Source of the DNA: Gonapodya prolifera JEL478
Taxonomy: Eukaryota > Monoblepharomycota > Monoblepharidomycetes > Monoblepharidales > Gonapodyaceae
DNA length: 64,000 nucleotides
Reading direction: 5' to 3'
NCBI GenBank assembly: GCA_001574975.1
Contig: KQ965731.1
Location: 1,485,737-1,549,736 of the forward strand
The position numbers and the translations under genes are program-made. Of this stretch, positions 36,260-47,270 are shown piece by piece; position 1 is the first letter of the stretch; each line of letters starts with the position of its first letter. The notes under the pieces were generated by a model, which had not been told where the DNA came from, ran no database searches, and saw only the letters and a program-made list of their open reading frames with translations.

Positions 36260-38211
36260 ATGCGCCGTGGGAAAATGGGATCTCTGCGAATGCGGATTCT
36301 TCTGGCAGTTGTCGTTCTGGTTGCCGGTTTCGGGGTCGTCGTTGGAGTGGAAGGGGCGCCAAATGGACAGGTGGTGGCTGGTGAGCATCCAGCGTTCGAG
36401 TACAGATATTGGAAAGGACAAACGGGGAGAAATTGGCGGGGTTTGCGGAAAAGAGGAGAAGGTGTGCGAGATTGGCGGACCAGGATGCACGGAAGGAAGG
36501 GAAGACGGCTCGACGAACAGAGAAGCGGATACAGGAAACACTGCGATCAAGGCTAGGAATATTCTCCTCTGTGCAGATTGACTTTGAGCTTTCCTACCTG
36601 TGGTCTATCGCATTCTCATTCTCGTTCTCCTATCAATTGGTACTTACAGACAACCACCGGTTGTCTCCTTTGCACGCCTTTAAATCATTGATGAGGAGGT
36701 CTATCGGTGCTCTATCTCCTTCTACCTCTGGAGAGCAGATTCACCTACTGCGACGTCAGAACGCAAACGAAACATCCACAGCCAGCCCCACTGCCGCTCC
36801 AACTCAACAGGCGTCTACTTCCTTCTCTCCCAGTCCGACACCTCAACCTACTTCTGCCTCATCTTCTTCTCGCGCCGCATCCTCCACTAGAACGTCGTCG
36901 AACGTTCCAACACAAACAGCCCCACAAACATCACAGACTACTGCGGCTGCGCAACCAGATCCCACCACTTCCCAGGATCCAGGAAACGCAAATACGACAC
37001 CAGTACCTGACGTTACTTCGGACGTGGCTCCAACAACTACCGGGGATGCACAGACCGACTCTTCCACAACATCCACAACCCGAACATCAAGTTCCACCGC
37101 AAAGGCTGCTTCCACCGCTTCTTCGAGTTCATCCAACAATAATAAACCAGCGGATCCTTCGAACTTGGCACCTATTGCGGGCGGCATTGCAGCCGGAGCA
37201 GTTGCTCTCCTCGTTGGTGGCGGCCTCCTCCTTTATCGTCGACGCCGCTCTTCCTCGTCCTACTCTAGCGACTACGATATGAAGCCTAGCCGTCGCTGGG
37301 AAACTTCGGAGGAGCGAGATATCACACCTAAACGCCGCCCCACTCTCCAACCCATCCGCTCACCCTCTCTCGCTGCCGCACCACACCGCCGCAACACTCT
37401 CGCCAATGGATTCGCCCAACCCTTTGACAACTCCGTCACTCTTGTCACAGCAGGAGGGCAGGTCCTCCCCGCCACCGATGGCATGTACGCTTACCCCCCC
37501 AGCATGACCTCTTCCGCTGGTGGACTCTCCCAAAACATGTACTCGTACTCGGCGCCCACCACCCAACAGGCAATGTCTCGTGGCCAATCTCTCCGTGCGC
37601 CCTCGAGAACTTCGCGGAGAACATCATCGAATGGCAGCGTTGGCGGCGTTTCGAGGATTTCAGATGTGTCGCGTGGCGACCAGGCGTTAGTTTCGGGAAC
37701 CCAGGTGGCGCTGGCGCCGCAAACTGGGGTGACAGTGATTCAAGAGGTGAGCGATACGAGGCGACACGGAAAGATGGCACAATAAGGGACCGACGTTTTG
37801 TAACTGATGATACCATCTTAGACCTACTATGCCCACACCCAATATGTAGCCCAACTCCCCGACGAGCTATCAGTTGACCAAGGCGACCAGGTCTACGTTG
37901 ATTGCGCCATGCCCGACGGATGGGCCCGGGGTGAGCAGTTCGTTTTCCCTTCCACACCTTCTAGATCTAAGCCCGTCTTTCCAGCGACCAATGCGCGCAC
38001 CCGACAGATCGGGTTCATCCCCATGGTGGTGCTCTCCCGCACCCCTGCTGCGCCTTCGATCGACGTCCAGGGCCCCGCACCTTCCCTGGCTCTTCCCGGG
38101 ATGGGCGGGGGGATGCCCTTCTCGGGCGGCTTTTTGGCGCCAAGCGGAAGTCTCGCGAGCGTGGTGCCAGCCAGGAACGAGAGTATGAGGCTGGGAAGTC
38201 GTGGGTTGTAG
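36260..38211 (+). CDS. Single-pass membrane protein with cytoplasmic SH3 domain, copy 2
   Basis: The first exon encodes MRRGKMGSLRMRILLAVVVL and further hydrophobic residues ending ...VEGAPNGQVVA, a signal peptide. A long intron (about 36381-36650, ending TTACAG) joins it to DNHRLSPLHAF and a dibasic LLRRQ, then about 130 Ser/Thr-rich residues (mucin-like). The membrane segment is PIAGGIAAGAVALLVGGGLL followed by YRRRRSS. About 170 cytoplasmic residues rich in Ser/Arg lead to the SH3 domain YVAQLPDELSVDQGDQVYVD, and after a 54-base intron WARATNARTRQIGFIPMVVL. Its SH3 shares LPDEL(S/T)V, GDQV(Y/F)VD and IGF(I/V)PMVVL with copy 1, so the two genes are paralogues in tandem. The protein continues with a Gly/Pro/Ser tail to the stop at 38211. 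Likely a surface sensor by inference. Confidence 0.75.
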
Positions 38212-38487
38212 ACTGGGCCGTGGAAGATGAAGGCGCACTTCTCCGAGTCTTGATGGCGTGGGGAGTCGGGTGTGATAGAATCTGTTGGTTGGTGGGCTAT
38301 TGCGCGGCGGCATGTGCCCGTGAGCCATTGATTGTTTGTTCCTGTTTCACGTCATATTTTGTATGCAGCCGTCTTAGGCCACATATCCCCCGCAGTAAAT
38401 CGTTATGAATACGCACAGGGCTCTAATACAGAAATTTGATAAGCTCGAATGGCCAATCTTCCCGCGGTCCAGTGTCCCCATCCTTCA

Positions 38488-40060
38488 TCAGTACGTGGGT
38501 AACGGCCCCACGTGGCCCCTCATGCATGCAGACACAATGTTATAGTAGTTACGCTGGTAGAACAGGCTTCCAGGAGCAATGGGGGGAAATTCTACCACTA
38601 GTGCGTCAACTTTTTTACGGTAAAGAACCCAGGCCGGCCAGAAAACTAGATGCATGATTATATGATGTGAGAATATGCTGGGAAACGATTATAACTCTGC
38701 AGAGCACTTACTGATCCAGAGACACGATAAAACGCAGAGAGTTTTGACGAGACAGCTGTCAGTCGCCATTGCCAGACTGTTCGGGGCCTTGGCAGTGACG
38801 CGGTCCTTGTGTGTTGGGTATGTTACGCTTTCCAACAGGACAACGATGGAAGGGAAGCTTAGGAGCGGAGGGACAGTCGATAACGCGTACCTTATGTGTC
38901 CCCCATACCCCGTGCTTCGAACTGCAACCACAATGGCCGGTGTGAGCTGATCAAAGTCCCACAGAACCTGTTTGCGCAAATGAATCTCTTTGAGAAGGTT
39001 TTCTGACCTCGTGAATTCGCCGAGCACTTCCGCAATGGTTTTAGTTGGGACAACGCGAAGCGCGCGGGTGGGGTCGTAAGCTTGCAGGGCCACCATTTGT
39101 GACCATTGTGGACTTATATAGTTTGAAGCATCCATCATGATGTCGAAGTCAGTGACGGTGCGCTGGTGTTCTTGATGATTGGTGTGGTGGTGTCCGTTAG
39201 CGTCCTTGTCTGTGTGGAAGAAAAATGATAAACATCGAGGGACGTAAGCTTTCGACGCGGATACCAGCAGGTGTGTGTTTCGACCCAACGTTCTGGAAAG
39301 CAGGGTGAGGTTGGTGGTGCAGAGGCAAACGCGGATAGCGCTCACCAATATGTGATCCCATGACTCGTACGATGAGTTGTGGGCGATCCTGGGAGTCACG
39401 TAAGCTTTGAGAGGAGAGAAAAGGAAACAAATGCTCACCGAGTAACTGCAGCGAGAAAGCTCGCACGCATTGTTTCACGTTCACAGCCAAATCAAAAAGA
39501 GGACCCACGTCAGAAAGTACTTCAGAAGCTCATTAGGGTCGAAAGCCGTATGGACATCGTAAGTCCGGACGTCTCCGTCTCCATCCACTCTAGTTTCAGC
39601 TGTACTGGGGCCTCCAAAGTCGGGGCGTTGATCCCATCTCATCACAAGTTCTTGTGGAACTTTGCTCATATCATACACTGCGACTGGTAGTTGCACAACA
39701 TAAGTCGCTCCCCCTCCCAGAACTGGTTGAACCTGATTAGATGGCAAAGGACCGCCTTGCGGGACCTGGGAGGGGGGTGGAGCCACGTTCGCTAGAGTGT
39801 GCGCTTTTTCGTATGAGGGTGGAGCTGGAACGTTGGCCGGTGCCATCAGTGCCTCGGGAGGTAGTGGTGGTAGAGAAGCATGGTGAACATCACTGTGATC
39901 GGCAGTGTAGCTGTGATTTTTCGCCCTCCCTTTAGATTGTGTAATTCTTCGCTTAGGGATTAGAATCGCGAGATACTCACGCGACAAGGGGAGGTGCAGA
40001 TACTGGAGATACGCTGTACGCAGTTGTTGGGGAATCCCCCGGGAATGACGGTGTGGACAT
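38488..40060 (-). CDS. Uncharacterised PPxY/membrane family, copy A
   Basis: Starts MSTPSFPGDSPTTAYSVSPV, then after an intron YTADHSDVHHASLPPLPPEA with a PPSYEKA motif (PPxY-type), a Pro/Gln-rich segment, VYDMSKVPQELVMRWDQRPD, DVRTYDVHTAFDPNELLKYF, a middle domain with VTDFDIMMDASNYISPQWSQ and IHLRKQVLWDFDQLTPAIVV, then SCLVKTLCVLSCLWI. After a final intron comes IFWPAWVLYRKKVDALVVEF, then PPIAPGSLFYQRNYYNIVSA, ending at 38488. The last part forms one or two membrane helices. It aligns over most of its length with copy B at 43137-44738, including intron positions. Function unknown; PPxY sites often bind WW-domain ubiquitin ligases. Its start is only about 20-90 bases from the divergent AAA gene. 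Confidence 0.7.
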
Positions 40061-40079
40061 CTGGGTGTGATGTGATACG

Positions 40080-43000
40080 ATGACCAAAGTCACTGCGGCC
40101 CCACACCCCTCACCGAAAATCCATTCGAAACATGCTGAAGCTTTGTCCCTGATGTCTTCGAGCTGTGTATTGCGTCTCCTCAATGATGCCTCGCTTGCAT
40201 CAGCATCTGGCGCGGTGACGATCCCAACTGGACACATTTCCAAGGAAGATATTCTGCGACTCGCCCTCTTCACAACCTCCGACCCTCTTGGATGCACTAA
40301 TAGCGAGAATTTGAGCACACAAAAGGGATTCACTGATGTGAAATCATCGCTTTCGACGCTTAATCCGGATGCGACTGTTCTTGCTCGAACGTGGGGTCTT
40401 CTCTTGAAGGTTCCTGTTTTTTCCCAGGACGATGGCAAACAGGGTTTCATGAAACCACAACTGTTTATTCGCGGACGTGAAAACTCGAACTGGTCAAGGA
40501 AACTTGCACTCTTCAATGACCAATCCAGGGAAGGGCACGAGGAGGGCACTTATGAACACATGTTGTTGGAGCTCAAGCTTCTTCCTGAAATGATCGGCTC
40601 CAACTCCGCAAAGGCGCGGTCTGCAGCGGGAAAAGCACGGGAATCTCGAGACGATGCCGTGGAAGTTCTGTTCTCGAAAGAAGACATGCGCGCTCTAAAG
40701 TTCAAACCTGAGCTCAAGGTCCGTAGGCAATAGCTCATGTAATGTGTCCATTTCAAATACCAACTGCATTCGCTTCAGCTCTCTTGCCTCCTCATACCAT
40801 TCGCAAGGCTCCACAGAGTGTCACGGATCACCGTGTCTCCGCAGAATCCCCCACCGGCACACCCACTTCTTCCCTCATGGCCCTTCTTTCCGTTCACTCC
40901 CCGCCGAATTAGGGAAGTGCTGGTCGGAAAAGTTGTTGCCAGAGGATTGGCAGTGAAGATCCATGAGTGCGACGTTCGGAAAGCGAAACAAAGAAGCTGG
41001 GGAACGACTTCTTTCAAACGAGAACTCTCCATGGGCTCGGACTTATGGACGTTCAACGTATCTGAAGTATGCTGTGACACGAGCGACCGTTCCAGTCCCG
41101 ATGAGAAGCCCCTTTTTGCACTTGTAACAAACAACACCATCGTGGAACTCCAGGCTCCGGATGCAACTCCATTGAATGGGGAATCTCTACAAATCTCCAT
41201 TGACGACGATTCACTCGATGCCAAAGTGTCTGCCGTTGGAACCTACGATGGGGGTGAACGGTGAGAGTTCCCCTGCGAGGCATATTGATTTCGTCTTTTT
41301 TTTTTATTTTCGAATTTTGTGAACGGTAGATTCTTTCACCTAATCCGGCTCGCCCACCTACAATCATCGGCGCACCTGTTTGCCCGCCGCATCTCAGTCC
41401 CTGCACCGACCACAATTCTGCTCTCCGGGCCACCTGGCTCGGGCAAGTCCAGACTGTTGCACGTCGCCTCGCAAGCGCGTGGTGTTCGCCTTGAAACTAT
41501 CACTGCTGGGTCAGTGTTTGCGGCGGGACAGGCCGGATTTGTCGGTCCCCGGATTGTCGCCGCTGTTCGGCGTGCCATCGAAGTTCACAGCGTTCGCGAG
41601 CCGGGAAGAACACCTGCATCCCTTATTGTGGTTGCTCTAGACCATGTTGAATTACTGGTTGGCTCTCGCGCCGAGGCGGTGGCGACCACGGCTGACCCAT
41701 TTGAAGGGGATGAGGACGCGGTTGATGGGTTCCTCGAAGCGGCGATTCTCGTGTCCCGTTCCCACGAGCGACGGAATGAGGCGCTGGGAGCTGAGAGCTC
41801 AGACATTGGACCACGTGCTTTATTGGTTGGGCTCACCAGCACTGACCCGGGCAAGTTGCCCGCACGAGCGCTCGAGGTGTTTTCGCAGTCTGTCGCGCTC
41901 GGCCCGCCACCGACGCATCAATCGCCCGAATCTCTCCGCTCGCTGACTGACGAACCTGCAGCGGCTTTCGCAGGGCGGAAGGTGCCAGTGCACCCCACGT
42001 TGGAACCGCTAGTCCGCTCCCTCAAAGCGTCACCGATTCTGGCCAACTTCCGCATGGCACCCCCGCTCGGTGCCATGTTTTACGGGTCCTCCGTACCCAC
42101 CACCTTGAGCGACGATCTGGCCAGCGCTCTTGACTGGCGTTGCGCAAAGGTTAGATTGACAGATCTCGTCAAGGGGGAAGTAGGCGCGGGTGAACGGGCG
42201 GTTCGAGAAATATTCGGCCGATGTGAGAGGGAGGGCGGAGGATGGATTGTGTCGATGGAGGGAGTGGATGCGGTCATACGTTCGAATACGATGGGTGGGC
42301 AAGGAGTTGGGGACAAGGTGGGGACTTCTCTGCGGGGGGTTCTTGTCTTTCCTTGCTATCAGAGCCAACGACTGATTCTTGCGTTGCACGTCACGATAGG
42401 TTCTCACCCAACTTCTTGTCGAGTTGGATCGACTTGCACTCAAGGGCATGCGCCCAAAGACGAGGACATCGAGCGCAGGGCGTGCGACACTGTTCGTCGT
42501 CCTTTCCACCGATCGGCCGTGGGACATTGACCCAAGGCTGCTCCGGGCTGGTGAGTGTACGAGCGAGGACGCTCACCACCGTCACTGACGAACGATGTAC
42601 ACACAAACAGGCCGGATTGATCGACACGTGTACGTCAGGCCTCCGACAAACGAGCAACTCCACGCGCTGCTTGCGTCTTCCTTCCCCCCACTATCGCCCG
42701 CCACGCCACCGCCGACGCGCTCACCCTCGAGTCCCTTACCAGCTCACCCGGACGTGACTGCCGCGTTGCCAAGCATCGTCGAGCACATGTCGGGTCGTAA
42801 CGAGGGGGACGTGCGAGAACTTGTGCGAAGGGCCAGAGCTGGCGCGGTCCAGCGGGTCGTCGCCAAGGCGCGGCGAGGTGGCGGTGGCGGTGGCGTGCGT
42901 GTGGGAGATGGAGATGGCGGCGCGAAGGAGTTCTCTGGAGGTGAATTGTTGAAAGCCGCCCTGGAGGCGGCGATGGTGGAGGTGGAGGACGTGGAGGCGG

Positions 43001-43092
43001 CGATGCGATCATTGGGTGACGTTGAGAGGGTGGTTGAGGAAGAACGGTACAAGAACTGGACGCTATTCAAACGTCGTGTGCAACAAGAATAA
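40080..43092 (+). CDS. Double-AAA protein, AFG2/SPATA5-like, with degenerate ATP sites
   Basis: The start is either MTKVTAAPHPSP (40080) or MSSSCVLRLLND (40152). The N-terminal part resembles the substrate-binding region of CDC48-family proteins. After an intron at about 41263-41329 the first AAA module has a good Walker A (LLSGPPGSGKSRLLHVA), but its Walker B is LIVVALDHVELLV, with His where the catalytic Glu is expected. The second module reads PPLGAMFYGSSVPTTLSDDL, where a P-loop would be expected, so Walker A is lost; its Walker B equivalent is WIVSMEGVDAVI. Later parts are well kept: GAGERAVREIFGRC, VLTQLLVELDRLAL and LSTDRPWDIDPRLLRAGRID, with the sensor and arginine-finger region. The gene may code a regulatory or assembly AAA protein. 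AFG2/SPATA5-like is my best family guess; Pex1/Pex6 kinship cannot be excluded. Confidence 0.65.
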
Positions 43093-43136
43093 TGCATTCA
43101 AAACGATTGTTCAATGCGCTAATGCGTTGAACGGAC

Positions 43137-44738
43137 TCAATACGCTACGTTGACTCCACACCGGCGAGCAAGCACCGAATTGATAATATTGTAGTAATTT
43201 CGCTGATAAAAGACACTCCCGGGAGCGACGGGGAGGAATTCCAGGATGAGCGAGTCCACCTTTTTCCTGTACATGAGTTTCAGGGGCCAGAAGATGATGC
43301 ACAGACACGTGAGGACGCAGAATGTTTTCATGAGGCACGAGTCGGCCACGCGCGTGAGGACGTTTGGTGCTTTGGCGCTGACCTGAACCCAAAACCATCC
43401 GAGATGAGTATTGGCATGGGTGGGAAAAAAACGACACTGACACCGACACTGACCCCCCAGGCAACACACAAAAAAAAAAAAAAAAAAACACCAACCTTAT
43501 CCCTACTCGTCGGATACGACACCGCAACATGCCCGCCATACCCCGTCGACCTCACCGCGGCGACCAGCGCGGGCGACAACTGGTCATAGTCCCACCTGAC
43601 CTGTTTCCGCATATGGATCTCCTTCATCTTGTTCTCGGAGTGCGTGAAGTCGTCAAGGACGTCGCGGATCCATTTCGGTGGGGCGGGAGTGCCGCCGGCA
43701 GAGTCTTGGAGCGCGACGAGGGAGGACCATGCGGGTGAGAAGTAGTTGGATACGTCCTAGCGGGGTTTGTGAAAGTGAGAGCGTCACACGCATGGAAAGA
43801 GCTTCGTGATCGGCACCGCACCCAGCACACACCATTCGAAAGTCGAAGTCCGTGACCGTGCGCTGGTGCTGGACCACGCGGGTGTGCCGATGGCCCTGAT
43901 TGTCCGTGAAATGTTCGACGGTGGTGTAGTGTTCAACGTGCGTGCCGCATATCCGCACAAACACCGTTGGCCGATCGGCGTACGTCAAAAAGTAGTGGAA
44001 CAACTCGTCGGTGTTGGTTGCTGTGATGGGAGAGTACGTTTTGACGTCCTGGTGCACGCCGCACGCCGCATGCCGCACGGCGCATGGCGCATGGGAGGGA
44101 GATTTAAACGTGGGGTCGGTCGAGTGTGGGATCGAAGAGGTGACTTACACCGTCACTGTTGTGTTGGATTTCCACCACGCTGGGGTCGGTGAATATGGGC
44201 TGTTGACCTTGCAACATGACGAACCCCTTTGGGACGATCGAGATGTCGAATATTGCAGGCGGCTGCGACTGAAAGCTTGGAGGGGCTTGAGCTGGTACTG
44301 GTGCTGGTGCTGGAGAGGTCGGGGCTTGAGCAGGTGCGGGAGCAGGAGCAGGAGGAGGCGGAACCTGGTGCCCATCGTAGCTCGGGGTGCCTGGAGGTGG
44401 AGGGAACGGAGGTGGCGCGAACTGAGGCGCTGCAACTAGGGGAGGAGGTGCGTGTGCGATCTTGACCGCTTCCTCGTACGAGGGAGGGGGAGGCAAGTTT
44501 GGCGGGGCCATCACTGCCTCTGGAGGGAGCGGGGGAAGACCTGCGATGTCGGGTAAGGACTGCAAGTAGTTCTGGTAGCTTGTGCGGAGGGGTCAGGTGT
44601 TTGCATGCATGCGTGCGTGGACACAAAGGCGGCGACGTACTAGATGAGGCCATTGCCCGCGGACGGAGCGGCAGACGGCGACGGCTGGGTGAGCGTTTGC
44701 GGCGAGCCTGCGTCTGGCTGCGGCTTCTTTTCGTCCAT
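43137..44738 (-). CDS. Uncharacterised PPxY/membrane family, copy B
   Basis: Starts MDEKKPQPDAGSPQTLTQPS, then YQNYLQSLPDIAGLPPLPPE with PPPPSYEEA (PPxY), a long Pro/Ala-rich stretch, and AIFDISIVPKGFVMLQGQQP. VKTYSPITATNTDELFHYFL and DRPTVFVRICGTHVEHYTTV follow, then VTDFDFRM, DVSNYFSPAWSSLVALQ and IHMRKQVRWDYDQLSPALVA. After an intron containing a T19 tract on this strand comes KAPNVLTRVADSCLMKTFCV with a hydrophobic stretch, then YRKKVDSLILEFLPVAPGS and RNYYNIINSVLARRCGVN, stop at 43137. Homologous to copy A across the gene. The stop lies within 45 bases of the convergent AAA gene. Likely one or two membrane spans near the C-terminus; function unknown. Confidence 0.75.
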
Positions 44739-45115
44739 GTCTGCCGGTGGCGTGCGGTGATCGGTGCGGACAATCAGATGTGGCCGCGGGTGCCAAGCTG
44801 CGAAGCTGCGTGCGAAGGTTGGAAGCCCCGCTGAAATTCTGCCGGTCATCCAATCATATTCGACCACGTTGGAAGGTCTAGTCCGATAAGCTGGTAGTCT
44901 ATCCTTTTCTCTTGTCTTCGTTCTCCGACATAATCACATTCACGGGTGTGAACGGGCTACATACAACTCAAACATGTTCGTCTGCGGTTCAAAGACGCGC
45001 AAAACGGGCGAGGAAAAGCCCCGCGGGAACAGTCGGGAGAAAAAGAGACAAATAAAATGAATTACTCGTCAACAATATTTTGCCATACGATGCCTAGCAG
45101 TAGACTCGGCAAGTC
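44739..45115. other. Intergenic region
   Basis: Between copy B and the GDSL gene. AT-rich downstream flank of the GDSL gene. No gene supported. Confidence 0.45.
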
Positions 45116-46863
45116 CTATGATACATATCGGCTCACCAGCAGCTGCACCGCAGCCCACAACCCCGCGCCCGCGCCCATCCACAACCCGTAGTTCCACGTC
45201 TTCCTCGAGTCAGCTGCGCCCGTCTTTGTAGTGCTCGACGCAGGCGAAGACGACGCCGGCCCCGACGCGGTCGACGACCCCGTGCTGGGGCCCGCCGGGT
45301 TCAGCTGCGTGAGGATGGCGTCGGCCAGCGCGCTGTGGGCTTGCGTGGTCGGGTGGAGGAAGTCCCAGTACCAGCGTGAACTGGACGGGAGGAGAGAGGT
45401 GAGGTGTCGTCACGAATTTCGGAGATTTGCGCTGACTTACTCGGGATCAGTGCATGCTGTGTATGGACCCGTACTGCGACGGTTGAATATTTTAAAGGAA
45501 TTGCATATATGATCATCAGGGCACTCATTCACGACGAAGACGAAGACGAAGACGTGTGCAGCGCACTCACAGATCCACAGCGTCAGTCTTGGACGATGTC
45601 AAGCACGCCGCGGTCGTCGAGAACTTGCTGCGGGCGGCCGCGACGGTAGGGTCCGAGTTCATATTGACGAATTTCAGGCGGTACCCCGACGTGGAGGAGG
45701 AGGGCGTGACGGTTTTGGCGTAGTTGGAGAGCGACGTCTGGATCTTGGCGTTGTGCTTGGTCGCGATGTCGCTGAGGGAGGACGTGAAGAGGGTTCCGAC
45801 GGCCGCGGAGGATTTTTGGACAACGTTGACGAACTACAGATAGCAGTAGAGAGATGAATGATGAAGGATAACCGAGAGTACCAAAAAAAAGCAAAAGAGA
45901 GCAGTGGCACTCACGGGCAGCGTTGACAAGTCCGGCAGCCCAAGCACCACAATAGTGTTCGCCCCCTGGGTTGTAAGCCTCGTCACAGCCGCCGTAATAT
46001 TAGCCACCACATTGGTCGTAATCCTATCCGTATCAGGTGCTCCACCCGACCCCGATGCCACGTTGCTCAGGTAGTTCAAGTAGTCAAACAGCCCGATGTT
46101 GATCAGGTGGATCGTGCCCGGGTTCTGGATCGTGTTGGGCGACGAGATGTACCGCTCGACTTGGCCCGCAAGTCCGAGCTCGGTCACGACGATGCTTGCA
46201 GCGCCGGGGAGGTTTTGGACGGCCTTTTTGATTTAAGGGGTTGCCACTAGTCAGAGCCTTGTCGAGGGTCAACCCCCCCCCCACAGCAGTGCAACCCACC
46301 GCCGTCGAGTCCGGCCCCGTCGTGGCACCCGCGTACGCGAAATTGACCAAATGCGCTCCCGTCATGTTGGCCATGTACTCGATGTACACGGGCCCGTTGC
46401 TGAATCGGCCCGTGAAGTAAGGCGCGACGGGGAACTTTTTGCTGCTCGCCGCGTAGTAATTGCCTGCCGTGAGGTGCCCAGACGTACAGCCGACGACAGG
46501 TCCGAGCCAGGGTCGGATCAGCGGTTATTCGTGGGTGCACAGTGATGCCCGGCACCAGAATTGCGGGAAAAACGGGTAATGTGTCAGTCAATTTAAGTTT
46601 TTTTACACCGCCTCCAGCAGCAAGACCAGCCAGCACACACCGCTATCCGTAACCGAATCCCCAAACGCCGCAATGCTATCAATGGCCACACTATCGATCG
46701 TGAGTGAGCGCACTGTTCCTTTTGGGTTCAGCACCACCTGGCGAGCATCCAGTCTCGATCCGAGCGAGGGCGAGGGTAAGGCCAGGAGCGGGAGGAGGAG
46801 GGCGGAAATCAGGAAGGTGGAGAGGCGTGCGCCAGCGCAGCGTGTTCGGGGTGGGGATGGCAT
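45116..46863 (-). CDS. GDSL/SGNH esterase-lipase, secreted or membrane-anchored
   Basis: The start MPSPPRTRCAGARLST precedes a signal peptide (FLISALLLPLLALPSPSLGS). Block I is IAAFGDSVTDSG with the nucleophile Ser. After an intron: NYYAASSKKFPVAPYFTGRF with SNGPVYIEYMA and NFAYAGATTGPDS. Further exons hold IHLINIGLFDYLNYL, TIVVLGLPDLSTLP, and the final block WDFLHPTTQAHSALADA, the D-x-x-H pair of the catalytic triad. A Ser/Thr/Ala/Pro tail and a hydrophobic WMGAGAGLWAAVQLLVSRYV end suggest membrane or GPI-type anchoring. Several introns; the 46480-46610 intron lies right after the nucleophile block. Family: GDSL lipase/esterase of the plant-type; substrate unknown. Confidence 0.85.
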
Positions 46864-47270
46864 CGCTTGCGCCAATGGATGGGACGGGGAACGCAAAGTG
46901 GGCAAGCTCACGCCAAATGAAACTGCGGCCACCCAATTACTATTCCAAAAATGGCCAATTTTCACCCCCGACTCAGCGGGTCAATGGCCCGACAGAAATG
47001 CTTCGTGTGCGTAAAGAGACCCCTTTGTGGTGGAATTGCGCTGGGATGGCTTGTTTTGCTTATGAACTGTGTGGGTGTTCTTTGTTAACTTTGCGGGTAT
47101 GTATGTGTATCTGGAAGGCTGTTTCATTTCATTGCGGAAAGGAAACCAATTTCATTGAAGAACAAACTCAGTGTAAACTATTGGTTGGGAACAACTTCCT
47201 TTGCAACTTTGCAACTCTATGTACAATCGCCTGCCATGCAAACTAATCTAAATATATGTAATAAAACCAT
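46864..47270. other. Intergenic region
   Basis: Between the GDSL start and the first hydrolase stop. AT-rich at the left of the hydrolase 3' end. No gene supported. Confidence 0.45.

Noticed and set aside
43470-43488. A19 tract as a retroposon poly-A tail
   Set aside because: It falls in an intron of the minus-strand copy B gene, where it reads as a T-rich tract; there is no flanking target-site duplication or LINE/SINE body.
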